From Bacteroidales bacterium (GTDB lineage Bacteria > Bacteroidota > Bacteroidia > Bacteroidales > PXBB01): 64,000 bases of DNA. The translations under genes and the position numbers were made by a program. Location: the NCBI GenBank assembly GCA_028698995.1, contig JAQVVM010000016.1, forward strand, positions 1 through 64,000, read 5' to 3'. The notes beneath the pieces are model-generated. The model did not search any database and was not told where the DNA came from. It saw nothing but the letters and a program-made list of their open reading frames with translations. Positions 26,671 to 35,497 of this stretch are shown here, one piece after another (positions within the stretch are counted from its first letter, which is position 1; every line of letters begins with the position of its first letter).

Positions 26671-29600
26671 TTAAAAATAAGCCCTTAGCTGAACATTCCC
26701 AAAATGTATGGTTTTATCTTTGTACGGCTTTCTCCCGTCATATATTAAACTCAGTTGCATATTATTTTTTAAATTTCTCTGATACATTACATTCCATGTG
26801 ATATTATTCCCTGTTTTTAAGCCTTCCAGCATTTCATAGGCAAGGGGTGTGTTATCAGGTGCATTATATAAAAGCTTTAAATAACTGACTTTAAAGTTAA
26901 AACTACCCTTTTCTAAATGACTGTATCTTAACTCATTACTAAAAATATAAGAAATTGCTTTTTCATGAAATAGCCCCGATAAATTCTCCTTAACCTCATT
27001 TTTAAAAGACAAACTATTTCTGAACCTGCTACTTTCCTGAAAGCTTATTACCGGTTCAATGGACATGAGCTCTAATTTAAAATCGCGAGCAGGAAAATAT
27101 GCTGAAAGGGACTTTTTTATGCCATTTTCGGCTGTGATATTAAAAAACATTTTTCTAAGAAAATGCCATCTCAGTTTTATACTGTTTTTAATGAGGGCTC
27201 TGGATTCAAAACCATTGACCATTAAGATTTTTGAGTTGTTGCTTTGGTGCTGATAATCAATACTCCAAACAGGCGAGTTTGAATTCACTGAAAAATTATT
27301 GCGAAATACAGAATTCATTGAAATTAATGCACTGTCATTAGTATTTGTTCCAATAGGATTAAATGCATCAAAGCCAAACAAGGTTGTTTTTTTTTGAATC
27401 TGGTAATTGGTGCGGTTTGAAAAATTTGATGCAAACTTTTTAAACCCTTTTTCATTGCGCCAGATGGCTGCAGGTAATATATTTAAAATTTGATTATAGC
27501 TACTCGAAAAAGCTTTTATATATTCGTTTGTTGGCATATAGATGCGAATATAATTGGCCTGATCCTGAAATGCTGCCACTTCAAATTCATCAAGATCTTT
27601 CAGGTTGTTGTTGTTATAATCTGTCCATGTGTAAACTCCCTGGCCGGCTTGAACTTCTACATAGGAAAATTCTTTTTTTACTTCCATCCCTGTTCCATAT
27701 TCGTAAAAAGAGTTTAATGACAACAAGCCTTTCCATATATTCCCATTGTACTCCACACGACCCAATACTGTATTATCAGCATTTATTCCCTGTTGTATAA
27801 GTTGATTGCTTAAATGATACAAACGTCTGTAAGCGGTATTAAAAAGAAAGTGGTGTGCAGGATTTTTATCTATATTTAACGAAATCCCTGATTCTTCAGC
27901 CTTGGAAGCAAGTTTAAAACGATTTTCCCCGACCATAAAGTCATTTCGTATCTTATAAAACAAGCGGTACTTATTTGTAGCAGTATCAGGGCTCTGAACA
28001 AAAATCTCATACTGTTCAAATTTTAACCCCCCCGGCATTAATGTGTCGGCTGCATTATTTATAAAGCGATTATCTTCAAATTGGTTTTCAAAACCCAATG
28101 TAAGATACCTGAACCTCTTTCCGAGCGTTGTTGTGTTTCTCAAGTATTCGGTATTATAAACAGGCATTTGTGTTTGGGTCAACACGCTGTTTTGAATAAT
28201 AAAGAAACCCATATAATGCCAATCCGCATTCAACTGATTTTGGTAAGCACTATAGTTTTTCTCCCTAAAGAAAACATTAAAACCATATCCGAAATGCCTG
28301 TTTTTTGTATCATAAAGAGAAATCTTAACTGAAGACAGGTGTTCATCGGCATCTTTAAGGTCAGAAATATTCCAGTTTCTGTTAAATTCAGTTTCTCTGT
28401 ATCGTTCAATTGGGTTGAATGTCTTTTGAGTCCACTCATGAGAAAGAGAGGATTTTAGTTTCCAGATTTTCAAGCTGTCTTTGCCCAAAGGTTTTATAGT
28501 GTTGAAAAGAAATTTCAGTCCTATACCTTCATTGTCTTTTTTATCTATGGAAGAAAATGTATTAATGTCTTCATTGCTAATCGCCAATTCTAATGACACA
28601 TTTGAGTTTGGGTTTATGTTGTATAGAAATGAAGAAGTGAGCATTTGTTTTTTTTGCGGAGCAATTAGCAAAATCACAGGTTCATAAGCACCCTGTTTAA
28701 GTCCATTTTCAGGGGCAACCCATTCATAAACCCGCCCATTGAGAGTGCTTTGTTTTTGGTTGTAATTACCATTGCCTGCACCCACAAATGAAAACCTTAA
28801 TCTATAATGGGCACTGTCGGGGTTAACAGAAAACACATAAACTGTATCATATGAAAGGCCTGCCACAGTCGTATCTACAAGTTTATACATGATATAGTTG
28901 TCATCATAAGACATGCTTTCAACCCCTGATGATAACGCAAGTTGAAGACTGTCACCAATACCCGATAAAAGCGACTCATCTGCAGGTGATAATTCCTGAA
29001 ATAAGGTCTGATTTTTCATATCATGTTCAGAGAAAAAATTGAGACTGAATGACAATTTATCATTTTCGATAGTATTTCCCGAGTACACCATAGCCCGGGC
29101 ATAATTTTTATCAGCATACTCAAATTCAACAACAATCCTGCTGTCTTTTGTAATAAGCTGTCCCGGCATAAAAGTTATTTCAGCAGTATTGTAGTTTATT
29201 ATATAATCGTATTCCTGCCCCCTACTTAGCAACCTGCCATTAATAAAAACTCTTTCTGTTCCTGCCAGTATGATGATAAAAAGCTCATTATTATCCCCTT
29301 TTAATTTATATGGTCCCTGATTGCCTTCAATGGGAATTATGGAATTACGGGTATATTTCCCTTTTGAAATAGCAGCTCCGGATGTTGAGCTAATACGGTA
29401 TAATTCATGTTCCTCAGCATTTTTTCTTGAGTAATTAACACCTAATAACCCTCCTTGCGCTTTTTTGTTAAACCGCATGAAATACCCGTTTCGATTATCA
29501 ATTTCAAAGTCTCCTGCGGTTAGTTTTATATTATTATTATAAATCTGAATAAATACTTTCTCGAAGTCCTGAATTTGTTGGGTATTACCATCTGGTTGAA

Positions 29601-30162
29601 CTGGAATATTATTATCGGTAATAGCTGCAGCAATGTATAAATCGTCTGACAGTTGACCTGATAACTGAAGGTTGAGGGTAGAACTAACGACCACATCTTG
29701 CTGATTACCAATAGAAATACCACGCGAAATACTCCCACTTGAACTGATATTTCCCAAACCGAAAATATCTCCCTGTGTTTTAGGTGAAGAATAAATATAA
29801 AAACTATTCTCACCATCCTGTCGTTTTTGCAATAATCCTTCTTCTTTTAATCTAATCATTTCAGGAATGTAATGTCTTAATACCCTGTACCTTATATTGA
29901 TATAACTGTGATTTTCCCTGAATAAACGATCACATATAAGCAGTGCACGCGGATAGTCAATACCCAGCAAACTATCGGGAAGTGCGACTCCATTGGCATC
30001 AAAAAAAATAACAGAACCGGGTATAATGCTTAATGTGTCAATTCTGATAGTGTCTTGACAAAGGTCAAGGCTTTTAGCACGCCGGTTGTCCCATGATTGA
30101 CTCCATAGAGTATCAATGCCTGAAAAACAAAAAAAAACACTTATGAATAGAAAGGCTTTCAA
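26671..30162 (-). CDS. very large exported barrel/surface protein (SprA-like features)
   Basis: A 1163-residue exported protein (signal peptide to about SQSWDN). An N-terminal region of about 110 residues is followed by SISRGISIGNQQ and DDLYIAAAITDNNIPVQPDG, then QQIQDFEKVFIQIY and LTAGDFEI, a block that recurs in large Bacteroidota outer-membrane proteins and recalls the SprA translocon. Long runs of beta-strands continue to the end (FNFKVSYLKLLY, GNVQLRAYF). It is less than half the length of SprA, so it is not SprA itself. It may be a dedicated barrel of unknown cargo; the family link is tentative. Confidence 0.6.
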   Translation of the reverse strand: MKAFLFISVFFCFSGIDTLWSQSWDNRRAKSLDLCQDTIRIDTLSIIPGSVIFFDANGVALPDSLLGIDYPRALLICDRLFRENHSYINIRYRVLRHYIPEMIRLKEEGLLQKRQDGENSFYIYSSPKTQGDIFGLGNISSSGSISRGISIGNQQDVVVSSTLNLQLSGQLSDDLYIAAAITDNNIPVQPDGNTQQIQDFEKVFIQIYNNNIKLTAGDFEIDNRNGYFMRFNKKAQGGLLGVNYSRKNAEEHELYRISSTSGAAISKGKYTRNSIIPIEGNQGPYKLKGDNNELFIIILAGTERVFINGRLLSRGQEYDYIINYNTAEITFMPGQLITKDSRIVVEFEYADKNYARAMVYSGNTIENDKLSFSLNFFSEHDMKNQTLFQELSPADESLLSGIGDSLQLALSSGVESMSYDDNYIMYKLVDTTVAGLSYDTVYVFSVNPDSAHYRLRFSFVGAGNGNYNQKQSTLNGRVYEWVAPENGLKQGAYEPVILLIAPQKKQMLTSSFLYNINPNSNVSLELAISNEDINTFSSIDKKDNEGIGLKFLFNTIKPLGKDSLKIWKLKSSLSHEWTQKTFNPIERYRETEFNRNWNISDLKDADEHLSSVKISLYDTKNRHFGYGFNVFFREKNYSAYQNQLNADWHYMGFFIIQNSVLTQTQMPVYNTEYLRNTTTLGKRFRYLTLGFENQFEDNRFINNAADTLMPGGLKFEQYEIFVQSPDTATNKYRLFYKIRNDFMVGENRFKLASKAEESGISLNIDKNPAHHFLFNTAYRRLYHLSNQLIQQGINADNTVLGRVEYNGNIWKGLLSLNSFYEYGTGMEVKKEFSYVEVQAGQGVYTWTDYNNNNLKDLDEFEVAAFQDQANYIRIYMPTNEYIKAFSSSYNQILNILPAAIWRNEKGFKKFASNFSNRTNYQIQKKTTLFGFDAFNPIGTNTNDSALISMNSVFRNNFSVNSNSPVWSIDYQHQSNNSKILMVNGFESRALIKNSIKLRWHFLRKMFFNITAENGIKKSLSAYFPARDFKLELMSIEPVISFQESSRFRNSLSFKNEVKENLSGLFHEKAISYIFSNELRYSHLEKGSFNFKVSYLKLLYNAPDNTPLAYEMLEGLKTGNNITWNVMYQRNLKNNMQLSLIYDGRKPYKDKTIHFGNVQLRAYF

Positions 30163-30325
30163 TATTATTTTCTTCTTTATATTGTAAAATTATTTAAAAA
30201 ATAACATCAACAGAAAAGATGGTAAAATATTTATTCTAAAGAAGGGATGTACACATCTCCTATAAAATGTTGAAAAAGCCACATTTTTGTTTCATGTTGT
30301 TCTATTTTTCAATCTTTTTCTTTAT

Positions 30326-30333
30326 TATCTTTG
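30326..30333 (+). promoter_or_regulatory. -7 box TATCTTTG that fixes the start of the alcohol dehydrogenase
   Basis: An exact TAnnTTTG match. The ORF-track start (TTG at 30331) lies inside this box, so translation must begin downstream, at the ATG at 30355. Confidence 0.65.
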
Positions 30334-30354
30334 AAAACAAAAACAATAATAAAA

Positions 30355-31497
30355 ATGGATAATTTTAAAGTTTACAACCCCACTAGTTTGTTTTTCGGCA
30401 GAAATGTTATTGAAAAACTTAACAGCTGTATTGATGAAACAGGAAAAAGAATTTTGCTTATCTATGGTCAAGGTTCCGTAAAGAAAAACGGTGTTTATGA
30501 TGCCGTAAGAAAGCAAATAGAAATGGCCGGTGCAACCGTTTTTGAATACTCCGGCATCAAATCAAATCCTGTTTACACAGATGTTGATGCTGCTGCTGAT
30601 ATGGCAAAAAAAAATAATGTTGACCTCATTATCGCTTTAGGAGGCGGCAGTGTTATTGATTCTGCAAAAATGACCGCCCTGACAGCTTGCGTCAATCATT
30701 CATCATGGGAATTTTTCATCAGAAAAACTACTGTTGAAAAAGCCTTGCCGCTCATCTGTGTTCTCACATTGGCTGCTACCGGAAGTGAAATGAACCCCTA
30801 TGCTGTGATTCAGAATGATGCTGTCGGGCAAAAATTAAGTTACGGGCATCCTTTGATTTTTCCAAAATATGCTTTCCTCGACCCATCCTACACCATCAGC
30901 GTTCCATACAATTATACAGCCTATGGAATTGCAGATGTTGTTGCCCATGCTCTCGAAGCTTATTTTGGTAAAGGACAGGCTGATCTTACAGACAACATTG
31001 TTGTTGAAATTATTAAAGAAAGCATACATAAAGGGCAGATGCTTTTAAACGACTTGAATAATTATGAATTAAGGGCAGATATAATGTTGGCCGCCACAAT
31101 GGCTCTTAATGGCATTACAATGTACGGACGGTCTTTTGGAGATTGGGGAACCCACAGTATTGGACATGTGTTATCATCATTGTACGGGCTGCCCCATGGC
31201 GCCTCTCTGACAATTGCTTTTCCTGCATGGATGAAGCTGCATAAAAACAAATTAGACAAACAAATTGCTGTCCTGGGCAAAAAAGTATTCAATTCAAATT
31301 CAGCAGAAGATACAATTTATGAATTTGAAGGCTTCTTTAAGAAAATTAAAACACCCACAAGGCTTTATGATTTTGTGCCTCAATTTGATAAAGACAATAT
31401 TATCATAGAGTTATCTAAAAATAAAGTAAATGGGAATTACCACAACATCAGTGAGAGTGATTACAAGGTTTTAGTTGAACTTATGACAGCCCATTAA
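30355..31497 (+). CDS. iron-containing alcohol dehydrogenase (butanol dehydrogenase/YqhD type)
   Basis: About 380 residues from MDNFKVYNPTSLFFG, the usual start of the NAD(P)H-dependent butanol dehydrogenase/YqhD branch. The nucleotide loop GGGSVIDSAK, the segment AATGSEMNPYAVI, and the metal ligands in GIADVVAHALEAYF and SIGHVLSSLYGLPHGASL are present. It reduces aldehydes to alcohols, in fermentation or aldehyde detoxification. The eight extra residues in the ORF track are rejected because they overlap the promoter. Confidence 0.92.
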   Translation: MDNFKVYNPTSLFFGRNVIEKLNSCIDETGKRILLIYGQGSVKKNGVYDAVRKQIEMAGATVFEYSGIKSNPVYTDVDAAADMAKKNNVDLIIALGGGSVIDSAKMTALTACVNHSSWEFFIRKTTVEKALPLICVLTLAATGSEMNPYAVIQNDAVGQKLSYGHPLIFPKYAFLDPSYTISVPYNYTAYGIADVVAHALEAYFGKGQADLTDNIVVEIIKESIHKGQMLLNDLNNYELRADIMLAATMALNGITMYGRSFGDWGTHSIGHVLSSLYGLPHGASLTIAFPAWMKLHKNKLDKQIAVLGKKVFNSNSAEDTIYEFEGFFKKIKTPTRLYDFVPQFDKDNIIIELSKNKVNGNYHNISESDYKVLVELMTAH

Positions 31498-31530
31498 AAA
31501 GCTGTTTCCTGCGTAGAACAACACAAAATA

Positions 31531-31902
31531 TTACAATGTTTTAAAAGAACCCCTGAAGTTGCAAAATTTTTTATCGCCATAGGATACCTGTACGCTGACA
31601 TCGTAAAAGTCTGATGTAGATTTGTTTTTAATATCAATCTCAAGTATGTTATTTTCAAGAGGATTGACAGGTAACTGAAATTTAATAGATTGGCAATTGA
31701 ACATCATTAATGGTTTTTCAACAGCAGCAATCATAACTGATTTAATAATATGAACAAGACATACACCCGGCAAAACAGGGTTTTCGGGAAAATGTCCCTT
31801 AAAAATATCATGATCAGGGTCTAAAGTAATAACTGCAAAAGAATTGCATCCATCTTCACTTATTTCGAGTGATTTAATATTGAACAATGTATCAATTTTC
31901 AT
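31531..31902 (-). CDS. hotdog-fold 3-hydroxyacyl-ACP dehydratase-like protein (FabZ/ApeI-like)
   Basis: About 123 residues with the hotdog signature GHFPENPVLPGV. In FabZ the helix after this motif carries the catalytic Glu (PGVLIIEAMAQ); here it reads PGVCLVHIIKS, so the Glu is replaced by His, as in some ApeI-like members. It may dehydrate, or only bind, acyl-ACP. The ORF-track start is a TTG inside the RNase H gene; the ATG at 31902 follows the RNase H stop by 4 bases with a purine-rich leader, so the two genes are co-translated. It might serve the ACP/KS operon 12 kb away, but that is inference. Confidence 0.75.
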   Translation of the reverse strand: MKIDTLFNIKSLEISEDGCNSFAVITLDPDHDIFKGHFPENPVLPGVCLVHIIKSVMIAAVEKPLMMFNCQSIKFQLPVNPLENNILEIDIKNKSTSDFYDVSVQVSYGDKKFCNFRGSFKTL

Positions 31903-31906
31903 AATT

Positions 31907-32548
31907 TTATTTCCTTCCAAAATCAGCAGGAATTTCTCCCCATGCCTTGGTTTCCCATTTTAATATTTTATTGTCGTAAGAATTATTTGTCAGCCAGTTT
32001 TCAGCTCTTAGAATAAGTTCAAATACATATTTGTTAATTGCATTTACTTCCTGTTTGGTGGCGGCTTTCTTTTGTTTAACCCACTTAATGGCAACTTTAC
32101 TATCAGAATATATCGGCAAAATGATATTTTCTTTTTTGCAAAATGCAAGTGCATGAACAAGAGCCAGAAATTCGCCAATATTATTCGTGGCACTATCAAA
32201 GGGTCCTTTTTTAAAAATGAGTTCTTTATTATATGTGTAAACGCCTTGATATTCCATTTCGCCTGTTTTCATATTACAAGCTGCATCAACAGAAATGCTC
32301 TTTAAAATGGGATCGCTGTAAAGCTCAAACAATGCATCTTGTTTCCCTTCATTAACACTATGCTGATTTTTAATAAAGCATGCATGGCCTTCCAAAAAGG
32401 CCTTCTCTGCTATCTGCTTGTTTTCAAAACTTTTAAATAAAGCATCGGGAAATCCCTTCACTGCTTTTTCACATAAAGCCCATGAGTCAAAAATACCAGT
32501 TTTATGTCCTTTCCAAACAACATAAAATTTCTTTTTTAATTTACCCAT
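31907..32548 (-). CDS. rnhA: ribonuclease HI with viroplasmin-type N-terminal domain
   Basis: A 213-residue RNase H1. The first about 50 residues (KFYVVWKGHKTGIFDSWALCEKAVKGF) are the viroplasmin/hybrid-binding domain. The catalytic domain follows with acidic residues in SVDAAC, NIGEFLAL and YSDSKVAIKW. It removes RNA from RNA:DNA hybrids and this two-domain form is usual in Bacteroidota. It lies 13 bases after the M23 peptidase gene and just before the dehydratase-like gene in one minus-strand operon. Confidence 0.92.
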   Translation of the reverse strand: MGKLKKKFYVVWKGHKTGIFDSWALCEKAVKGFPDALFKSFENKQIAEKAFLEGHACFIKNQHSVNEGKQDALFELYSDPILKSISVDAACNMKTGEMEYQGVYTYNKELIFKKGPFDSATNNIGEFLALVHALAFCKKENIILPIYSDSKVAIKWVKQKKAATKQEVNAINKYVFELILRAENWLTNNSYDNKILKWETKAWGEIPADFGRK

Positions 32549-32561
32549 TGCATGAAGAACA

Positions 32562-33461
32562 TTAACTTAATCGGATTTTTCTGCCTATACGCAAAATGGT
32601 TGTGCTTTTCATATTGTTTAAACGGCATAGGGCTCTTACGGATGTTCCATTTCTGCGAGCTATTGTAGAAAGAGTGTCTCCGCTTCGAATCGTATAATAA
32701 TGTACTTTTCGAGCTTCTACAAGGTATTCAAAATGTTTTTGTTCAAGGAATAAGGTATCTTGTTTTAAACAAAACGAACCAAAATCAATAATATCATTTG
32801 GGTTTATGGGTTCTCCGAAATACCTTACTTCAAAATGAAGATGACTGCCATAAGAGCGTCCTGTATTGCCACCCAAACCTAAAACTTCACCTGACCGCAC
32901 AGGTGTGTTTGGTTCAACAAATTTTTGTGATAAATGTGCATACAAGGTTTCAAGCCCATTGAAGTGTCTCACAACAACTACATGACCGTAAGATCTACTA
33001 TAAGTAGATATCCTTACAATACCATCAAATGCATTATAAACACTATCTCCTGTATAAAGCTTTACATCCACGCCATAATGGTATCTGCTTCTTCTGAAGC
33101 CAAATTGTGAAGTCACATTTCCGCAAAAGGGATGGGAATAACAACACATATTTTCATTATCGTTAAGAACGAGAATTGTTGTATCTTCTTTCTTTGTAAA
33201 ATCATATCTTCTGATATGAATTGTATCATTACACCATCCAAACCTAAACAAAGTATCGGAATGAAGAAAAAGAAGTGATGTGTCTTCGAGGTTAAAAATG
33301 GATGAAAAAGAAACTCCTTTTAAAAAGTCGGAGCTTTCAGAATAAAATTCCTCTTCAACATCTCCTCCTTCTTCAAGAATTTCTTCTTGAGAAAACAAGA
33401 TGTTTGGAATAATTTGAAGAAAAAGAAAAAAAAGAAAAGAAATAAATAAACGCTTTTGCAT
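32562..33461 (-). CDS. M23 metallopeptidase with C-terminal LysM domain
   Basis: A 299-residue exported protein (signal peptide to about LFSQ). After a spacer of about 85 residues comes a lysostaphin-type M23 domain with zinc ligands in HYGVD (His128, Asp132) and HLHFE (His207, His209). A LysM domain follows at about 255-299 (YTIRSGDTLSTIARRNG), which should hold the enzyme on peptidoglycan. It cuts cell-wall cross-links, or activates other hydrolases, as in the EnvC/NlpD group. All ligands are present, so it is probably active. First gene of the operon with RNase HI. Confidence 0.92.
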   Translation of the reverse strand: MQKRLFISFLFFLFLQIIPNILFSQEEILEEGGDVEEEFYSESSDFLKGVSFSSIFNLEDTSLLFLHSDTLFRFGWCNDTIHIRRYDFTKKEDTTILVLNDNENMCCYSHPFCGNVTSQFGFRRSRYHYGVDVKLYTGDSVYNAFDGIVRISTYSRSYGHVVVVRHFNGLETLYAHLSQKFVEPNTPVRSGEVLGLGGNTGRSYGSHLHFEVRYFGEPINPNDIIDFGSFCLKQDTLFLEQKHFEYLVEARKVHYYTIRSGDTLSTIARRNGTSVRALCRLNNMKSTTILRIGRKIRLS

Positions 33462-33572
33462 AATTTGATTTAAAGTAAAACAAGCTACAAAAATATTAAA
33501 ATTGTTTTAGAACTGCAAAAACATGGAAAGCTTTATTAGAATTGTTATAAAAAATTTTAACTAAACATTTTT

Positions 33573-34043
33573 TTAATTATGGTATGGAATATTTTTAATG
33601 ATTGTGAAAGCTCTATATAACTGCTCAGTAAGAAAAAGCCTTACCATCTGATGTGTAAAAGTCATTTGCGACAACGCAATTTTTTCTTTATACAAATTAT
33701 GAATATTTTCAGAAAATCCATACGCCCCTCCAATGACAAGAGTAAGTGTTTTACAGCCCGAATTTTGTTTTTTCTCAACATATCGGCTGAATTCAGTAGA
33801 ATTAAATAAAAGCCCTTTTTCGTCAAGCAAAACAACATGAGTGTGCTGATATAATATTTTCAAAAGCAATTCTTCTTCTTTTTTTAATAAAAACTCTTTA
33901 TTGTTTGTACTGGAATTTTTTACTTCAGGAAGCTCTATAATATTTATACCACAAAAATGTTTAATTCTACTTAGATATAAGGAGATACCTTCTTTGACAA
34001 ACGCATCCGTTGTCTTACCAATACATATGATATTAATATTCAT
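33573..34043 (-). CDS. rlmH: 23S rRNA (pseudouridine1915-N3)-methyltransferase
   Basis: A 156-residue SPOUT methyltransferase that methylates pseudouridine 1915 of 23S rRNA in the assembled ribosome. The N-terminus (MNINIICIGKTTDAFVKEG), the knot segment LVIGGAYGFSE and the C-terminal FLTEQLYRAFTIIKNIPYHN are those of RlmH, and the length matches exactly. Single gene on the minus strand. Confidence 0.95.
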   Translation of the reverse strand: MNINIICIGKTTDAFVKEGISLYLSRIKHFCGINIIELPEVKNSSTNNKEFLLKKEEELLLKILYQHTHVVLLDEKGLLFNSTEFSRYVEKKQNSGCKTLTLVIGGAYGFSENIHNLYKEKIALSQMTFTHQMVRLFLTEQLYRAFTIIKNIPYHN

Positions 34044-34200
34044 ACATATAAATTATTATTGATATTAACAAAAATTGAGAATGTTTAACGTTGCAAAATA
34101 ATAAAAAAATTATAGATTTGCCAATATTAATTTTGGCTTAGTTATTGAGCTTTTCCCTTTGCAAACAGTAAATATACATGATATTACAAAACAAATTAAG

Positions 34201-34599
34201 ATGAAAACAGTAATAAAGTTAATTCTTCCACTTATATTTTTCAGCACAATTTCAATTAGTTTTTCACAGGAAGATGTGTCTTCAAAGGTTATTACTGCTA
34301 TCAGGGCGGGTAACGCAAGGGCACTTTCAGGTCATTTTCATGCTACAATTGATTTAACGTTATCAGACAACGATGGTACTTACAGTAAATCGCAAGCAGA
34401 GATGATTGTAAAGGATTTTTTTGAAAAAAACCCTCCTGCAAGTTTTTCCGTTAGCCACCAAGGCTCATCACGTGATGAATCTCATTTTTATATAGGCACT
34501 TATGTTTCGAGAACACAAGATCAGTTCAGAATCTATTTCCTCTTAAAGTCTTTTTCAGATAAATTGTTAATACAACAATTACAAATACTGTCTCAATAG
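34201..34599 (+). CDS. DUF4783-like exported protein
   Basis: About 132 residues when started at the ATG at 34201, which gives the signal peptide MKTVIKLILPLIFFSTISISFSQ; the 14 residues before it in the ORF track lack signal-peptide character. The mature part (AIRAGNARALSGHFHATIDLTL, then IVKDFFEKNPPASF) matches the DUF4783 pattern of Bacteroidota, small periplasmic proteins with an NTF2-like fold. Function is unknown. Confidence 0.75.
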   Translation: MKTVIKLILPLIFFSTISISFSQEDVSSKVITAIRAGNARALSGHFHATIDLTLSDNDGTYSKSQAEMIVKDFFEKNPPASFSVSHQGSSRDESHFYIGTYVSRTQDQFRIYFLLKSFSDKLLIQQLQILSQ

Positions 34600-34656
34600 G
34601 CTCTACCGACAAATTCTCTTCATAACAAAAAAATAACATTTGTTTTAAAAAAACCT

Positions 34657-34664
34657 TAATTTTG
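34657..34664 (+). promoter_or_regulatory. -7 box TAATTTTG for the wza/wzc pair
   Basis: An exact TAnnTTTG match 25 bases before the ATG at 34689. Confidence 0.55.
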
Positions 34665-34688
34665 CAATTTGACTTGCATCATTAATCA

Positions 34689-35486
34689 ATGATTATAAAT
34701 AAACTTATGTTAATACATTTTAATTTCAGGCAAATTCTGTTTTGTATTTTAATAATTTTTTTTTCAATAGCTCTTTCATCTTGCACACCCAGAAAAAAAT
34801 TACTTTATCTTCAAGGGCTTGAAAGCAGCCAGGAAAATAACATTCCCAACGTTTTAAGCAAATACAAACTAAGACAAGGGGATATGCTATATGTAAAAGT
34901 CCAGACAATGGATGATAAGACTTTCAAATTATTTAACTCCGACTGGCAAAATGGAAACTCAACGTCTGAGCTTTCACTTTTTGTAGAAAGTTATATTGTT
35001 GATGAAAGTGGAAGCATAGAATTACCTATTGCAGGAAAAATCAATGTTGCAGGTTTAAATTTAATTGAGGCTCAAAATCAAATTCAGGACAGCATTGAAG
35101 GATATCTCGTTGATGCAAGTGTTGTAGTAAAACTCATTAATTATAAAGTTACAGTTTTAGGAGAAGTAACCCGACCGGGAACATTTAAAGTTTATGACAC
35201 ACACATTAATTTACTCGAAGCTCTCAGTATGGCAGGAGATCTTACAGTATTTGGAAATAGGGAGAATATTAAAGTATTAAGAAAGTCCGATAACAATAAA
35301 ATTGAAGTACTTGATATTACTAAGGCCAATGTTATTAATTCCGATTTTTTTTATCTTATGCCTTATGACGTGGTTTATGTAGAGCCTCTGAAAGCAAAAT
35401 CATTAGGATTTAAAGAGTTTCCTTTCACAATACTTTTTTCCAGCATCACAACAGTAATAGTTCTCATTAATTTTTTTACTAAATAA
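34689..35486 (+). CDS. polysaccharide export outer-membrane lipoprotein (Wza type)
   Basis: A 265-residue lipoprotein (lipobox LSSC near residue 32) with a polysaccharide-export domain (KYKLRQGDMLYVKVQTMD, then GSIELPIAGKINVAGLNLIEAQ) and an SLBB-type domain (VTVLGEVTRPGTFKVYD). A C-terminal hydrophobic segment follows. It forms the outer-membrane channel through which capsule or exopolysaccharide leaves the cell. Its stop is 11 bases before the GTG of the Wzc-type kinase, its expected partner. A Met at residue 7 is another possible start. Confidence 0.9.
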   Translation: MIINKLMLIHFNFRQILFCILIIFFSIALSSCTPRKKLLYLQGLESSQENNIPNVLSKYKLRQGDMLYVKVQTMDDKTFKLFNSDWQNGNSTSELSLFVESYIVDESGSIELPIAGKINVAGLNLIEAQNQIQDSIEGYLVDASVVVKLINYKVTVLGEVTRPGTFKVYDTHINLLEALSMAGDLTVFGNRENIKVLRKSDNNKIEVLDITKANVINSDFFYLMPYDVVYVEPLKAKSLGFKEFPFTILFSSITTVIVLINFFTK

Positions 35487-35497
35487 ACAATTATAAG

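Noticed and set aside
32072-32305. 77-residue plus-strand ORF opposite RNase HI
   Set aside because: It is antisense to conserved catalytic motifs of RNase HI and has no promoter or ribosome-binding context.
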